Assembly: GCF_011045015.1 (NCBI RefSeq)
Contig: NZ_JAAKZY010000012.1
Coordinates: 24,465 to 88,464 of the forward strand
DNA: 64,000 bases
Reading direction: 5' to 3'
From: Streptomyces scabichelini
GTDB lineage: Bacteria > Actinomycetota > Actinomycetes > Streptomycetales > Streptomycetaceae
Position 1 is the first letter of the stretch. Each line of letters opens with the position of its first letter. Shown here piece by piece: positions 7,656 through 15,482 of this stretch. The notes under the pieces are model-generated. The model searched no databases. It had not been told where the DNA came from and saw only the letters and a list, made by a program, of their open reading frames with translations. Made by a program: the position numbers and the translations under genes.

Positions 7656-9997
7656 CCACGGATCCCGCCGGCGCGGAGCCCGCTGCCACGGAGGAAGCCG
7701 AGCCGGGGGCGCCGAACGCGGGCCCGGGGGCCGACTCGGGCGCCAGGGCCGAGGGGCCTGGGGCCGAGAAGGGCGCCGCGGGCGAGGGGTCGGCGGACGC
7801 CGCCGACCCGGCCGACCGAGAGGACGTCGAGGGCAGCGATGCCGCCGAAAGCGCGGCCGGTGAGGGCCGTGCGGCGGCCGACAGTCAGGGCGCCACGGCC
7901 CGCGGTGAGGACTCCGAGGAGGGGTCCTCGGGCGAGGAGGGGAAGGCCGACGCGGGCGGTGCGCCGTCCGAGGCCGAGGCCGAGTTGGCCGCCCAGCGGG
8001 AGTTGCGGGAGCGGATCGAGCGGCGGAAGGCCGAGAAGCAGGGGCCCGTCGAGAGCGGCAAGAAGCTGAGCGGGACGGCGGCCGACCTGCTCGCGGCCGT
8101 GCGTGCGGTGGAAAGCGGCGAGAAGCCCGGGGGCAGCCTCTTCAGCGAGCAGGAGTCGGCGCCGCGCAGGGCAGCGCCCGAGCCGGTGCGGCGGCCGCAG
8201 CCCGTGACCTCGTCCGCCGCCGCGCCGGTGACGGACGAGGCCGTCGCCGCCGTACGGGCCGTACTCGCCGAAGGCGGCGCACCCGACGCGCTGGCCCCGC
8301 AGGTCACCGCGGCCCTCGGGGAGGGCGCGGACGTACAACTGCGTGAGGACCCCTGGCAGTTGCTGCGCGTGGCCGGAGTGCGGCCGGAGCAGGCGGACGG
8401 GTTCGCCCGCGCGCTGCTCGGCGCGGAGTGCGGGCCTGACGACGAGCGGCGGGGCCGGGCGGTCACCGTATGGCTCCTGGAGCAGGCGGCCCTCGTCGGG
8501 CACACCGCCCTGGAAGCCGCGGCGCTCAGCGCGGCGCTCGCGCAGCGCTCGGTGCCGGACCCGGACGCCGCCGTGCAGAGCGCCATCGCCGAGGGCGACG
8601 CCCTGGTGTTCCAGGACGCGCTGGACGAGCCCGGCGCGCCCGCGGCGCCCCGGCAGTCCGAAGACGAGGCCGAGGAGGGCGAGCAGGAGCGGCCGGTCCG
8701 TGTCCTCATCGGCCTGGAGCGGTACGCACTCGCCGAGGAGAGCCTCGCCGACGGGCTCGCGCGGGTGGTCAACTCCCTGCCCAAGGAAGACGGTTCGGCC
8801 AAGGACTGGGAGTCTGCCGCGACCGGCTCCGCCGCCGAACTGATCCGCGCCGTCGCGGGCCACGGCCTCGTCCTCCACACCGGCGGCGAGGCGTCCCGCG
8901 CGGAACCGGCAGCCCTCGTCGCCGCGGCCCGAGCGCTCGGGCTGCGGGTGTGCGCGGCCACGCACAGCGTGGACGGGCGGCAGCGGTTCGCCGCCCTGCT
9001 CGCGCAGGCCGAGCAGCAGGAGCCCGCGGCCGAGCCCCGCGAAACCGTGACCACCGTCGCCGGGCTGCTGTCCGGGGCCGAGGGGCCGGGGCGGGACGCG
9101 GACGGCATGCTGAGGACCGATCTGCTGGTCGTGCTGGACGCACCGCAGCTGGACGTGGAGAGCGCGGCGATGCTGGCCGAGTCGCTGCCCGACGGAGCGC
9201 GGCTCGTGCTGAGCGGTGACCCCGGCGTGCTGTGGTCGGCCGGTCCGGGGCGGGTCTTCGCCGATCTGCTCGCGGCACGGGTGTGCCCCCAGGTCGTTTC
9301 GCGGACACCGGATCCCGGCCCGGTCGGTGAGCTGGTCTCGGGCATCGGCGTGGGCGAGCTGAACCAGGTGGAGGCCCCCGGCAAGGAGGTGATGATCGTC
9401 CCGGTGCGCGACGCCGGCGAGGCGGTGCACCGCACCGTGCAGCTGGTCGCGGACTCGGTGCCGCGGGCCATCGGGATCCCGGCGGAGCAGACCCAGGTGA
9501 TCACTCCGGGCCATGGCGGCGCGGCGGGCACCCGGGCGTTGAACGTCGCGCTGAAGGAGCGGCTCAACCCCGGCCCGGGCCGCTTCGGCGGCTTCGACCC
9601 GGGCGACCGGATCGCCTACTCCCCCGCCCCCGGCCGTACGGTTCCGGGCCGCGTGGTGAAGGCCGACGCCGAGGGACTGCACCTGGAGTGTGCGGGCGCC
9701 CCCGTCGTCGTACCGAAGGAGCGGGTCGAGCAGACCGTGCGCCATGGCTGGGCGCTCACCGCGCATCAGGCGGTCGGCCTGCGCTGGCCCGCCGCGGTCG
9801 TGGTCCTGCCCGGCGACGCCGCCCAGGCCCTGACCAGGCCCTGGATCTACACGGCCTTCGGCCGCGCCGAGCGCCACCTCTCCGTCGTCCACGGTGTGGA
9901 ACAGGCCCTGCCGCGCGCGGTGGCCGAAATCCCCGCCAAGCCCCGCTCCACGCGCCTGCCCACCCTGCTCAAGACCCAGGTCCCGACGACTGGCTGA
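7652..9997 (+). CDS. RecD-like helix-hairpin-helix protein with degenerate helicase core
   Basis: A 781-residue protein. Residues 1-190 are an Ala/Glu/Gly-rich, likely disordered tail with charged segments. Around 230-260, LREDPWQLLRVAGVRPEQADGFA resembles the RecD2 helix-hairpin-helix region. From about 405 a helicase-like layout is still readable: the place of the Walker A loop holds LHTGGEASRAEPAALV, with no GKT/GKS; motif II is LLVVLDAPQ instead of DE; motif III-like SGDPGVLWSAGPGRVFADLL is kept; near 700, HGWALTAHQAVGLRWPAAVVVLP matches the RecD C-terminal domain. It should therefore not hydrolyse ATP in the normal way and may be a DNA-binding scaffold (inference). It starts with the GTGA overlap with the reductase. 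Confidence 0.8.
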   Translation: MTTDPAGAEPAATEEAEPGAPNAGPGADSGARAEGPGAEKGAAGEGSADAADPADREDVEGSDAAESAAGEGRAAADSQGATARGEDSEEGSSGEEGKADAGGAPSEAEAELAAQRELRERIERRKAEKQGPVESGKKLSGTAADLLAAVRAVESGEKPGGSLFSEQESAPRRAAPEPVRRPQPVTSSAAAPVTDEAVAAVRAVLAEGGAPDALAPQVTAALGEGADVQLREDPWQLLRVAGVRPEQADGFARALLGAECGPDDERRGRAVTVWLLEQAALVGHTALEAAALSAALAQRSVPDPDAAVQSAIAEGDALVFQDALDEPGAPAAPRQSEDEAEEGEQERPVRVLIGLERYALAEESLADGLARVVNSLPKEDGSAKDWESAATGSAAELIRAVAGHGLVLHTGGEASRAEPAALVAAARALGLRVCAATHSVDGRQRFAALLAQAEQQEPAAEPRETVTTVAGLLSGAEGPGRDADGMLRTDLLVVLDAPQLDVESAAMLAESLPDGARLVLSGDPGVLWSAGPGRVFADLLAARVCPQVVSRTPDPGPVGELVSGIGVGELNQVEAPGKEVMIVPVRDAGEAVHRTVQLVADSVPRAIGIPAEQTQVITPGHGGAAGTRALNVALKERLNPGPGRFGGFDPGDRIAYSPAPGRTVPGRVVKADAEGLHLECAGAPVVVPKERVEQTVRHGWALTAHQAVGLRWPAAVVVLPGDAAQALTRPWIYTAFGRAERHLSVVHGVEQALPRAVAEIPAKPRSTRLPTLLKTQVPTTG

Positions 9998-10063
9998 TCC
10001 CTGGCAGGGGGCCGGGCGCGGCGCTCACAGGGCCCGCCCGGACAGGCGGGCCGCCGCCGGAGG

Positions 10064-10113
10064 AAATTGATACAGCCCCGCGCCCCTGAAGGGCTGCGCC
10101 CCTTGCGGGGCGC
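10064..10113. repeat. Dispersed intergenic repeat, copy A, with hairpin
   Basis: Holds AAATTGATACAGCCCCGCGC followed by CCCT, the same core found in two other intergenic regions here (near 29120 and 40608). It ends in a 7-bp hairpin (10096-10102 with 10107-10113) that can act as terminator between convergent genes. Confidence 0.7.
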
Positions 10114-10139
10114 GGCCCCCAAGAACAGCGCGCTCCTCC

Positions 10140-10859
10140 TCAGCGATCCGCGTCCAACGGCTCCAGGTCCTCATCGTCATCCAGGATTCCGCCGCGGGCC
10201 GGACCGAGGCCGTTCTCGCTGCTGTCGTCGAGGTCGTCGTCGGCCTCCTCGTCGAAGACCGCACTGACGTCGAAGCGGCACACGATCCGCTGGGAATCGG
10301 CCTGGTCGAAGGGGGCGTCCAGCCATTCGCCGGGCTCGGCCGGTTCGTCCGCGGCGGTGACCCACAGCGTGGAGTCGCCCTCCTCCAGGCCGAACTCCTT
10401 GTGCCGGGAGGCGATCTCGTCCGGCTCGAACTCGCCGAACAGGACACCCAGCGCACCGTGCACGGTGCCGGCCGCCGCGTCGAACCCCGCGGCCGCCGCC
10501 CCCGACTCCTCCACGGCCTCCACCCGCTGGGCCTGCGCCAGCAGTCGCTGCGGCTCCACGACGGCGTAGTCCCGGCGGATCAGCACGCTCAGCGCGTTCG
10601 GCTCCTCGGGCCCGGTGTACGGAGGCAGCGTGTCGTCCGTACCGGGGATCTCGAAGGGCGTGACCTCGTCATAGCGGTCGTACAGGAGCTCGTCGTACTC
10701 CTCGGCGGCCGAAGCCAGCTCGTTGAACGCCTCGTAGACGGCCGGGTCGTCCTCACCCGACCTGCGCTCGACCGCGGCAAGGTGCCGGTCGAGCGCAGCC
10801 TTGATCGCCTCGGCGGCGGCGCGTACCTCGGCAGCGGTGGGCTGCGCAGCATCAGACAT
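10140..10859 (-). CDS. Conserved hypothetical acidic protein
   Basis: A 239-residue cytosolic protein without a recognisable domain. The N-terminal third is helical (AAEAIKAALDRHLAAVERRSGEDD and the following AFNELASAAEEYDELL). The middle, NALSVLIRRDYAVVEP, looks like an alpha/beta core. The C-terminal 40 residues are Asp/Glu-rich and probably disordered. ATG at 10859 gives MSDAAQPTAA; no Shine-Dalgarno is seen, and TAGCGT lies 7-12 bases upstream, so the mRNA may be leaderless. It faces the DUF5703 gene across 47 bp. Function not inferred. Confidence 0.75.
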   Translation of the reverse strand: MSDAAQPTAAEVRAAAEAIKAALDRHLAAVERRSGEDDPAVYEAFNELASAAEEYDELLYDRYDEVTPFEIPGTDDTLPPYTGPEEPNALSVLIRRDYAVVEPQRLLAQAQRVEAVEESGAAAAGFDAAAGTVHGALGVLFGEFEPDEIASRHKEFGLEEGDSTLWVTAADEPAEPGEWLDAPFDQADSQRIVCRFDVSAVFDEEADDDLDDSSENGLGPARGGILDDDEDLEPLDADR

Positions 10860-10906
10860 AGTGCAGACGCTATCCGTACCGGGCCTCTGCCCGCACAATA
10901 GATGCG

Positions 10907-11095
10907 ATGCCGGAATACGAATTTGTCGACGTTTACGTGCCGCGCGGGGTCTCCCGCAAGGAAACGACGCGCCTGCTGACAGACCATGCGGAGTACGGAC
11001 ACTGGGAGTTGGACCGCCTCAGCCTGCACCCCGACGGCAGCCGCAAGGTGCGGTTGCGCCGGCGGATCATCCGCCAGGTGCGTGCCACGTGGTGA
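10907..11095 (+). CDS. Small DUF5703-type protein
   Basis: A 62-residue protein, MPEYEFVDVYVPRGVSRKET onward, with an Arg-rich end KVRLRRRIIRQVRATW. Size and sequence match the DUF5703 family conserved in Streptomyces. No signal peptide. No clear ribosome binding site; an AATAG-like element lies just upstream, so leaderless expression is possible. It is followed by a strong terminator. Function unknown. Confidence 0.85.
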   Translation: MPEYEFVDVYVPRGVSRKETTRLLTDHAEYGHWELDRLSLHPDGSRKVRLRRRIIRQVRATW

Positions 11096-11103
11096 CACGG
11101 AGT

Positions 11104-11153
11104 GGCTGAAATGGAGCGGGCCCCGCGAGCGCGGGGCCCGCTCCATTTCAGCC
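11104..11153. terminator. Perfect 23-bp terminator hairpin
   Basis: Arms 11104-11126 and 11131-11153 are exact reverse complements with the 4-base loop GAGC. It separates the small DUF5703 gene from the convergent chaplin gene and can terminate both. Confidence 0.95.
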
Positions 11154-11193
11154 GGTAGGGCTTTTATGGCGGTACAACCGCCATGTACTCCCT

Positions 11194-11937
11194 TTACGCC
11201 GAGGCCCGCGCCTTGCGGTAGAGCACGGCGCCCATCAGCAGCGCGCCCGCACCCACCGGCAGCGCGAGGCCGAGCGGCAGCTCACTGCCGGTCGCCGCGA
11301 GCTGCGCGGAGCCCTTGGGCTGTGTGACGACCTGGGTGCCCGGACGGTTCGCCTTCGAGGCGCCCGGGGCCTCGTCGTCCGAGGACTGCTGCTGCGACGT
11401 GCCCGGCCGCTCCGGGTCGTACGGATCGCCGGGCTTGCCCGGAGGCGTCTGCTCCCCGTCCGCGGGAGGCGTCGTCTCGTGGCCGTGGCCGCCCGGGGTG
11501 TTCGCGCAGTCGTTGCCCTCGGCCGCGTTGCCGGCACCGCCGACGGAGACGCCGTTGCCGCAGACGTTGACCGGCACGTCCACCGGGACCTGCACGTGGT
11601 TGCCGGAGCCGATGCCGGACGAGTCACTGGTGTGTCCGCCAGCCTGCGAGCCGCCGCCGGACGAGTTTCCGCCGGACGAGTTGCCGGAACCGCCGCCCTC
11701 GTTGGCGCAGTTGTTGCCCGCCGCCGGGTTGAGGAGCCCGATCACGTTCACGGTGTTGCCGCAGACGTTGAGCGGCACACTGACCGGCGCCTGCACCGAG
11801 TTCCCCGAGGCCACGCCCGGAGAGTCCGAGGCGGAGCCGTCCGCCCCCGAGTCGGCGTGCGCATAGCCGCCGGTGGCGGCCAGTACGCCGGTGGCGGCCG
11901 CCACGGTCATCAGGCCTTTGCGGGTGACCTGTCGCAT
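11194..11937 (-). CDS. chpC: Long, sortase-anchored chaplin with two chaplin domains
   Basis: Cell-wall-anchored surface protein of the ChpA-C class, 247 residues. It has a signal peptide (MRQVTRKGLMTVAAATGVLA to about residue 28), a first chaplin domain at about 37-80 and a second at about 107-150. Each domain has two Cys residues and the hydrophobic VPVNVCGN pattern. Between and after them are Gly/Ser- and Pro-rich linkers. It ends with LAATG, a hydrophobic segment and RKARASA, a class E sortase signal. Chaplins coat aerial hyphae and spores, and anchored forms hold the amyloid layer to peptidoglycan. AGGGAAAAG precedes the ATG. Order chpC-chpH matches S. coelicolor. Confidence 0.93.
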   Translation of the reverse strand: MRQVTRKGLMTVAAATGVLAATGGYAHADSGADGSASDSPGVASGNSVQAPVSVPLNVCGNTVNVIGLLNPAAGNNCANEGGGSGNSSGGNSSGGGSQAGGHTSDSSGIGSGNHVQVPVDVPVNVCGNGVSVGGAGNAAEGNDCANTPGGHGHETTPPADGEQTPPGKPGDPYDPERPGTSQQQSSDDEAPGASKANRPGTQVVTQPKGSAQLAATGSELPLGLALPVGAGALLMGAVLYRKARASA

Positions 11938-12080
11938 AGCTTTTCCCTGCCTTGTTGCTTCAGGAAGGCGTACGCGCCCATGTGCACGTACGCGGAATGC
12001 GGAAAGTCGGCGGCACCGGAGCGCGTGGCGCGCACTGCCGGGGCCACCGACTTCAGACCCTCATGGGGTGAGGCACGACG

Positions 12081-12314
12081 TCAGGCGTTGGTGCAGGTGT
12101 TGCCAAAGGTGGGGTTCAGCAGTCCGACCACAGAGAGCGTGTTGCCACAGACGTTCACCGGCACAGCGACCGGCGCCTGAACGACGTTGCCCGAGGCAAT
12201 GCCGGGCGAGTTCACGGCGGCACCCTGAGCACCGGAGTCGGCAGCCGCCATACCCGCACCCGCGAGAACGAGGCCACCAGTGGCAGCCGCAGCAGCGGCA
12301 ACCTTCTTGATCAT
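12081..12314 (-). CDS. chpH: Short secreted chaplin
   Basis: A 77-residue short chaplin. The signal peptide ends near AAADSGAQ (about residue 26), and the mature part of about 50 residues is one chaplin domain, SPGIASGNVVQAPVAVPVNV onward, with its two Cys in VCGNT and NTCTNA. It self-assembles into amyloid at the hyphal surface and lowers surface tension (known for the family). A very strong AGGAGG lies 6 bases before ATG. The upstream region holds a BldN-like promoter and a hairpin. It is 143 bp upstream of chpC, on the same strand. Confidence 0.95.
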   Translation of the reverse strand: MIKKVAAAAAATGGLVLAGAGMAAADSGAQGAAVNSPGIASGNVVQAPVAVPVNVCGNTLSVVGLLNPTFGNTCTNA

Positions 12315-12332
12315 TATTCCTCCTAGTTGGCA

Positions 12333-12357
12333 ATGCGATCCCAGCCGCGGATCGCAT
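12333..12357 (-). promoter_or_regulatory. Hairpin in chpH 5' leader
   Basis: A perfect 9-bp inverted repeat (12333-12341 with 12349-12357) and a 7-base loop, ending just upstream of the chpH Shine-Dalgarno. If the promoter at 12363-12390 is used, the transcript would begin at or inside this hairpin, which may stabilise the mRNA or control translation. Confidence 0.6.
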
Positions 12358-12362
12358 CACCT

Positions 12363-12390
12363 GTAACGAGGAGGGAGTAATAGAGCTACG
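12363..12390 (-). promoter_or_regulatory. Candidate BldN-type promoter of chpH
   Basis: On the minus strand CGTAGC is followed after exactly 16 bases by CGTTAC. This is close to the published BldN sigma-factor consensus (CGTAAC, 16 bases, CGTTGA), and chaplin genes are known members of the BldN regulon. Distance to the chpH start is about 50 bases. Confidence 0.55.
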
Positions 12391-12486
12391 AGCCTATGAG
12401 CACATTCACTCTTCTCAGTCGACGCCGTACGCGCTGACGATTATTGGAGTTTCGTTTCAGCGTGTTAATTCAGGACGCGTCGGTGT

Positions 12487-13812
12487 TCAGGACGCCTCGA
12501 TGAAGCGGTCGAGTACCCGCACGCCGAACTTCAGGGCATCGACCGGTACCCGCTCGTCGACCCCGTGGAACATGCCCGCGAAGTCCAGCTCCGGCGGCAG
12601 CTTCAGAGGGGCGAAGCCGAAGCAGCGGATGCCGAGGTCGTCGAAGGACTTGGCGTCGGTGCCGGCCGAGAGCATGTAGGGCACGGCGCGCGCGATCGGG
12701 TCCTCGGCGGACAGCGCGGTCTGCATGGCGTCGACGATGGCCCCGTCGAAGGTGGTCTCCAGCGCCTTGTCGGCGTGCACGTCCTCCCGCTTCACCTTCG
12801 GGCCGAGGATCCGGTCCAGGTCGGCGTGGAACTCCTCCTCGTAGCCCGGCAGATAGCGGCCGTCGACGTGCGCGGTGGCCTGGCCCGGGATGACGTTGAC
12901 CTTGTAACCGGCGCCCAGCTGGGTCGGGTTGGCGGTGTTCTGCAGCGAGGCGCCGATGAGCTTGGCGATGCCGCCGAGCTTGGCGAGCGTCTCGTCCATG
13001 TTCTCCGGGTCGAGCTCGGTGCCGAGCGCGTCGCCGAGCTCGTCGAGGAAGTGCCGCAGCGTCTTGGTCACGCGCACGGGGAACTTGTGCCGCCCGAGCC
13101 GCCCGACGGCTTCGGACAACTCGGTGATCGCGTTGTCCCGGTGGATCATCGAACCGTGTCCGGCGGTGCCGTCCACGGTCAGCTTCATCCAGTGCATGCC
13201 CTTCTGCGCGGTCTCGACGAGATACAGCCGCAGTTTCTCGTTGACCGTGAAGGAGAACCCGCCGACCTCGCCGATCCCCTCGGTCACGCCCTCGAAGAGG
13301 TCCGGGTGCTTGGCGACGAGGTGCTTCGCGCCGAACTTTCCGCCGGCCTCCTCGTCCGCCAGGAAGGCCAGCACGAGGTCACGGGGCGGCTTGCGGCCGC
13401 TGCGCAGCCGCTCGCGTACGACCGCGAGGGTCATCGCGTCCATGTCCTTCATGTCCACGGCACCGCGGCCCCACACACAGCCGTCCGCGATCTCGCCGGA
13501 GAAGGGGTGGTGGGTCCAGTCCGACGCGTTGGCGGGTACGACATCGGTGTGGCCGTGGATGAGCAGCCCGGGCCGCGAGCGGTCCTCTCCCTCGATCCGG
13601 ACGACCGTGGAGGCACGGCCCTTGTGCGACTCGAAGATCCGCGGTTCGAGGCCCACCTCGGCGAGCTTCTCGGCGACGTACTCGGCGGCCTTGCGCTCAC
13701 CCGGACCCGAGTGGTCGCCGTAATTGCTGGTGTCGATCTGGATCAGCTCGCGGCAGAGGTCGACGACCTCGTCCTCACCGGTGATGCTCCTGGCCGTATC
13801 CGACTCACTCAC
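12487..13812 (-). CDS. M20 family zinc metallopeptidase
   Basis: A 441-residue cytosolic amidohydrolase of the M20/DapE-ArgE-carnosinase group. GLLIHGHTDVVPAN carries the first metal His and Asp. DMKDMDAMTLAV contains the bridging Asp. DEEAGGKFGAKHL holds the catalytic Glu pair. Further ligands are in the C-terminal SAGTDAKSF and MFHGVDERVPVD. The dimerisation domain lies between. The substrate is a dipeptide or N-acyl amino acid; which one is not predictable. GTG at 13812 has GGGAGG 7 bases upstream and is preferred to an ATG seven codons earlier. It reads away from tRNA-Leu and toward chpH. Confidence 0.92.
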   Translation of the reverse strand: MSESDTARSITGEDEVVDLCRELIQIDTSNYGDHSGPGERKAAEYVAEKLAEVGLEPRIFESHKGRASTVVRIEGEDRSRPGLLIHGHTDVVPANASDWTHHPFSGEIADGCVWGRGAVDMKDMDAMTLAVVRERLRSGRKPPRDLVLAFLADEEAGGKFGAKHLVAKHPDLFEGVTEGIGEVGGFSFTVNEKLRLYLVETAQKGMHWMKLTVDGTAGHGSMIHRDNAITELSEAVGRLGRHKFPVRVTKTLRHFLDELGDALGTELDPENMDETLAKLGGIAKLIGASLQNTANPTQLGAGYKVNVIPGQATAHVDGRYLPGYEEEFHADLDRILGPKVKREDVHADKALETTFDGAIVDAMQTALSAEDPIARAVPYMLSAGTDAKSFDDLGIRCFGFAPLKLPPELDFAGMFHGVDERVPVDALKFGVRVLDRFIEAS

Positions 13813-13999
13813 GCTGCTGCCTCCCACGGTCACTGCTGGTGGTCCCTCTCATCCTCCCTCTCCGACCCGCCCCTCCCCAAGGCCGGGCCCGGCCCGTCAC
13901 ACGGGGTTCACACGCCGTCGGCCTGTGATCGGGAGCCTTCGGAAGCCTGGTAATGTTTTCTCTGTCGCCGCGGGCTGAGTCCCGCACGAGCAACACCTT

Positions 14000-14084
14000 G
14001 TCCGGGTGGCGGAATGGCAGACGCGCTAGCTTGAGGTGCTAGTGCCCTTTATCGGGCGTGGGGGTTCAAGTCCCCCCTCGGACA
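14000..14084 (+). tRNA. tRNA-Leu (anticodon GAG)
   Basis: An 85-nt class II tRNA. Acceptor stem is GTCCGGG (14000-14006) with CTCGGAC (14077-14083), and the discriminator is A. The anticodon loop TTGAGGT has GAG at 14033-14035. A long variable arm (GCCC, loop, GGGC) and the GGTTCAAGT T-loop are present. The CCA end is not encoded. Confidence 0.97.
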
Positions 14085-14085
14085 C

Positions 14086-14320
14086 TTACCGTATCTCCAA
14101 CTTGTGCGGGTCGAGCTGAGCCCGGCCCGCACGAGCTGTTTTCCGGGCTCGTAGGCGAGCCTCCAGGGCGTCGCGATAGCGGGCGATGTTGGCGTCGCAG
14201 GGGAAGCGGCAGCGGCGCCCTTGACTGCCGGCAGGGCCCGGGCGTGCTCGAAGGTCTCAGTGTCGATCAGCGGCTGGTGCGCGGTGCCGGTGGACGCTGT
14301 GCAGGGTTCATGCCCCTGCT
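14086..14320 (-). pseudogene. Decayed 3' fragment of a recombinase-type gene
   Basis: Two frames on the minus strand together read like the end of a serine recombinase. AHQPLIDTETFEHARAL (about 14290-14240) matches the usual H-x-P-L-I-D-x-E-x-F-E motif after the catalytic domain. After a frame slip, FPCDANIARYRDALEARL (about 14200-14150) runs to a TAA at 14086-14088. No start or catalytic domain remains. The fragment abuts tRNA-Leu and overlaps the end of the amidohydrolase frame. It is probably a scar of a lost mobile element. Confidence 0.45.
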
Positions 14321-15433
14321 GGGGCTGCTCCCCGACTCCGGGATTCTCGTGGTCAGTCTGCGTACGTTGCCGGAAAGGACGGCGGCGCGCTCCGTGTCGG
14401 TGAGGTCCATGGCCGCCAGGTCGGCGATACCCGAGCGGATGTATCCGGGCCCCTTCTCGGGGTCGTACGGCGAGTCGGAGCCGAACAGCACACGGTCCGG
14501 GCCGAAGAACTCCAGGGCGCAGCGCAGGGCGTGCGGGGCACCGAAGAGCGCGGTGTCGGCGTAGAACATCTTGAAGTAGTCCAGCGGGCGCTTGGAGAGC
14601 GGATAACCGGTGACGTCCTCGCGCTGGTGGTCCGGGGTGCGGGAGCCGAGTTGGTCCCAGCCGGGGCCGACGCGGCCGGAGAAGTGGGGGATCATGCTGC
14701 CGCCGTGGTGGATGAGCAGCTTCAGGTCCGGGTGGCGTTCGAGTACGCCGCCGAAGACGATGCGGGCCATGAAGGCAGACAGGTCGTACTCCCAGCCGAA
14801 GGTCCACCAGATCTCGTACCGGGAGCGTTCCTCGGTGGGGTAGTCGGGCCAGGAGGAGTTGCGGCAGGGGTGGACCTGGACGAGAAGGTCGAGTTCGGCG
14901 GCGCGTTCCCAGAACGGTTCGAAGCGCTGCTCGTCCAGGGGGTGACCGTTGACGTGGGTGTATATCTGGACGCCGAGCGCCCCCAACTCGCCGACCGCGC
15001 GGTCGAGTTCCGTTACGGCGGCGTCGACGTCGTTGAGTGCCACCGCCGCGCAGAAGCCGACGAAGCGGTCCGGGTGCTCGGCGACGAGCGCGGCCAGGCC
15101 GTCGTTGCCGATGCGCGCGTACTCGGCGGACAGCGCCGGGCTGCCGAAGTCCTCGACGGGCGGGGCCGCCAGGTTGATGATCTGGCGGTAGCCGGCGAAC
15201 TCGTCCATCTGCCGGAAGCGCACGTCCAGGTCGACCAGCGCGGGGATGTTCATGATGCGCTTGCGCAGGTTGGCCACGGCCGGGACGCCGTCGAGCGCGA
15301 ACAGGCGCTCGGCGTAGTCGCGGGGAAGCACATGGCAGAAGGCGTCGATCTTCTCAAGAGTTTCGGTCTTCTCAAGAATCTCGACCGTCTTAAGTGTTTC
15401 GCGGGTCTCAAATGTTTCGGGTGTCTCGAGCAC
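14267..15433 (-). CDS. ACMSD-type amidohydrolase (decarboxylase/hydrolase)
   Basis: A 388-residue metal-dependent hydrolase of the amidohydrolase_2 group related to ACMSD and resorcylate decarboxylases. KIDAFCHVLPRDY holds the N-terminal metal motif (here x-C-H rather than H-x-H), QVHPCRNSSWPDYP a central His, LIHHGGSMIPHF the second His pair, and LFGSDSPYDPEKGP the catalytic Asp. GTG at 15433 has GGAGAGG 6 bases upstream. The first 25 residues are a Glu/Thr-rich repeat (ETPETFETRETLKT) not seen in the family. The last 25 residues derive from the recombinase scar, so the natural end may have been replaced. It is 49 bp behind lacI on the same strand and probably processes the imported substrate. 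Confidence 0.85.
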   Translation of the reverse strand: MLETPETFETRETLKTVEILEKTETLEKIDAFCHVLPRDYAERLFALDGVPAVANLRKRIMNIPALVDLDVRFRQMDEFAGYRQIINLAAPPVEDFGSPALSAEYARIGNDGLAALVAEHPDRFVGFCAAVALNDVDAAVTELDRAVGELGALGVQIYTHVNGHPLDEQRFEPFWERAAELDLLVQVHPCRNSSWPDYPTEERSRYEIWWTFGWEYDLSAFMARIVFGGVLERHPDLKLLIHHGGSMIPHFSGRVGPGWDQLGSRTPDHQREDVTGYPLSKRPLDYFKMFYADTALFGAPHALRCALEFFGPDRVLFGSDSPYDPEKGPGYIRSGIADLAAMDLTDTERAAVLSGNVRRLTTRIPESGSSPSRGMNPAQRPPAPRTSR

Positions 15434-15482
15434 GCTGTTCCTCTCCAAGTGGCTGATGAAGTGGTTGATGGCGGCCGGGCGT

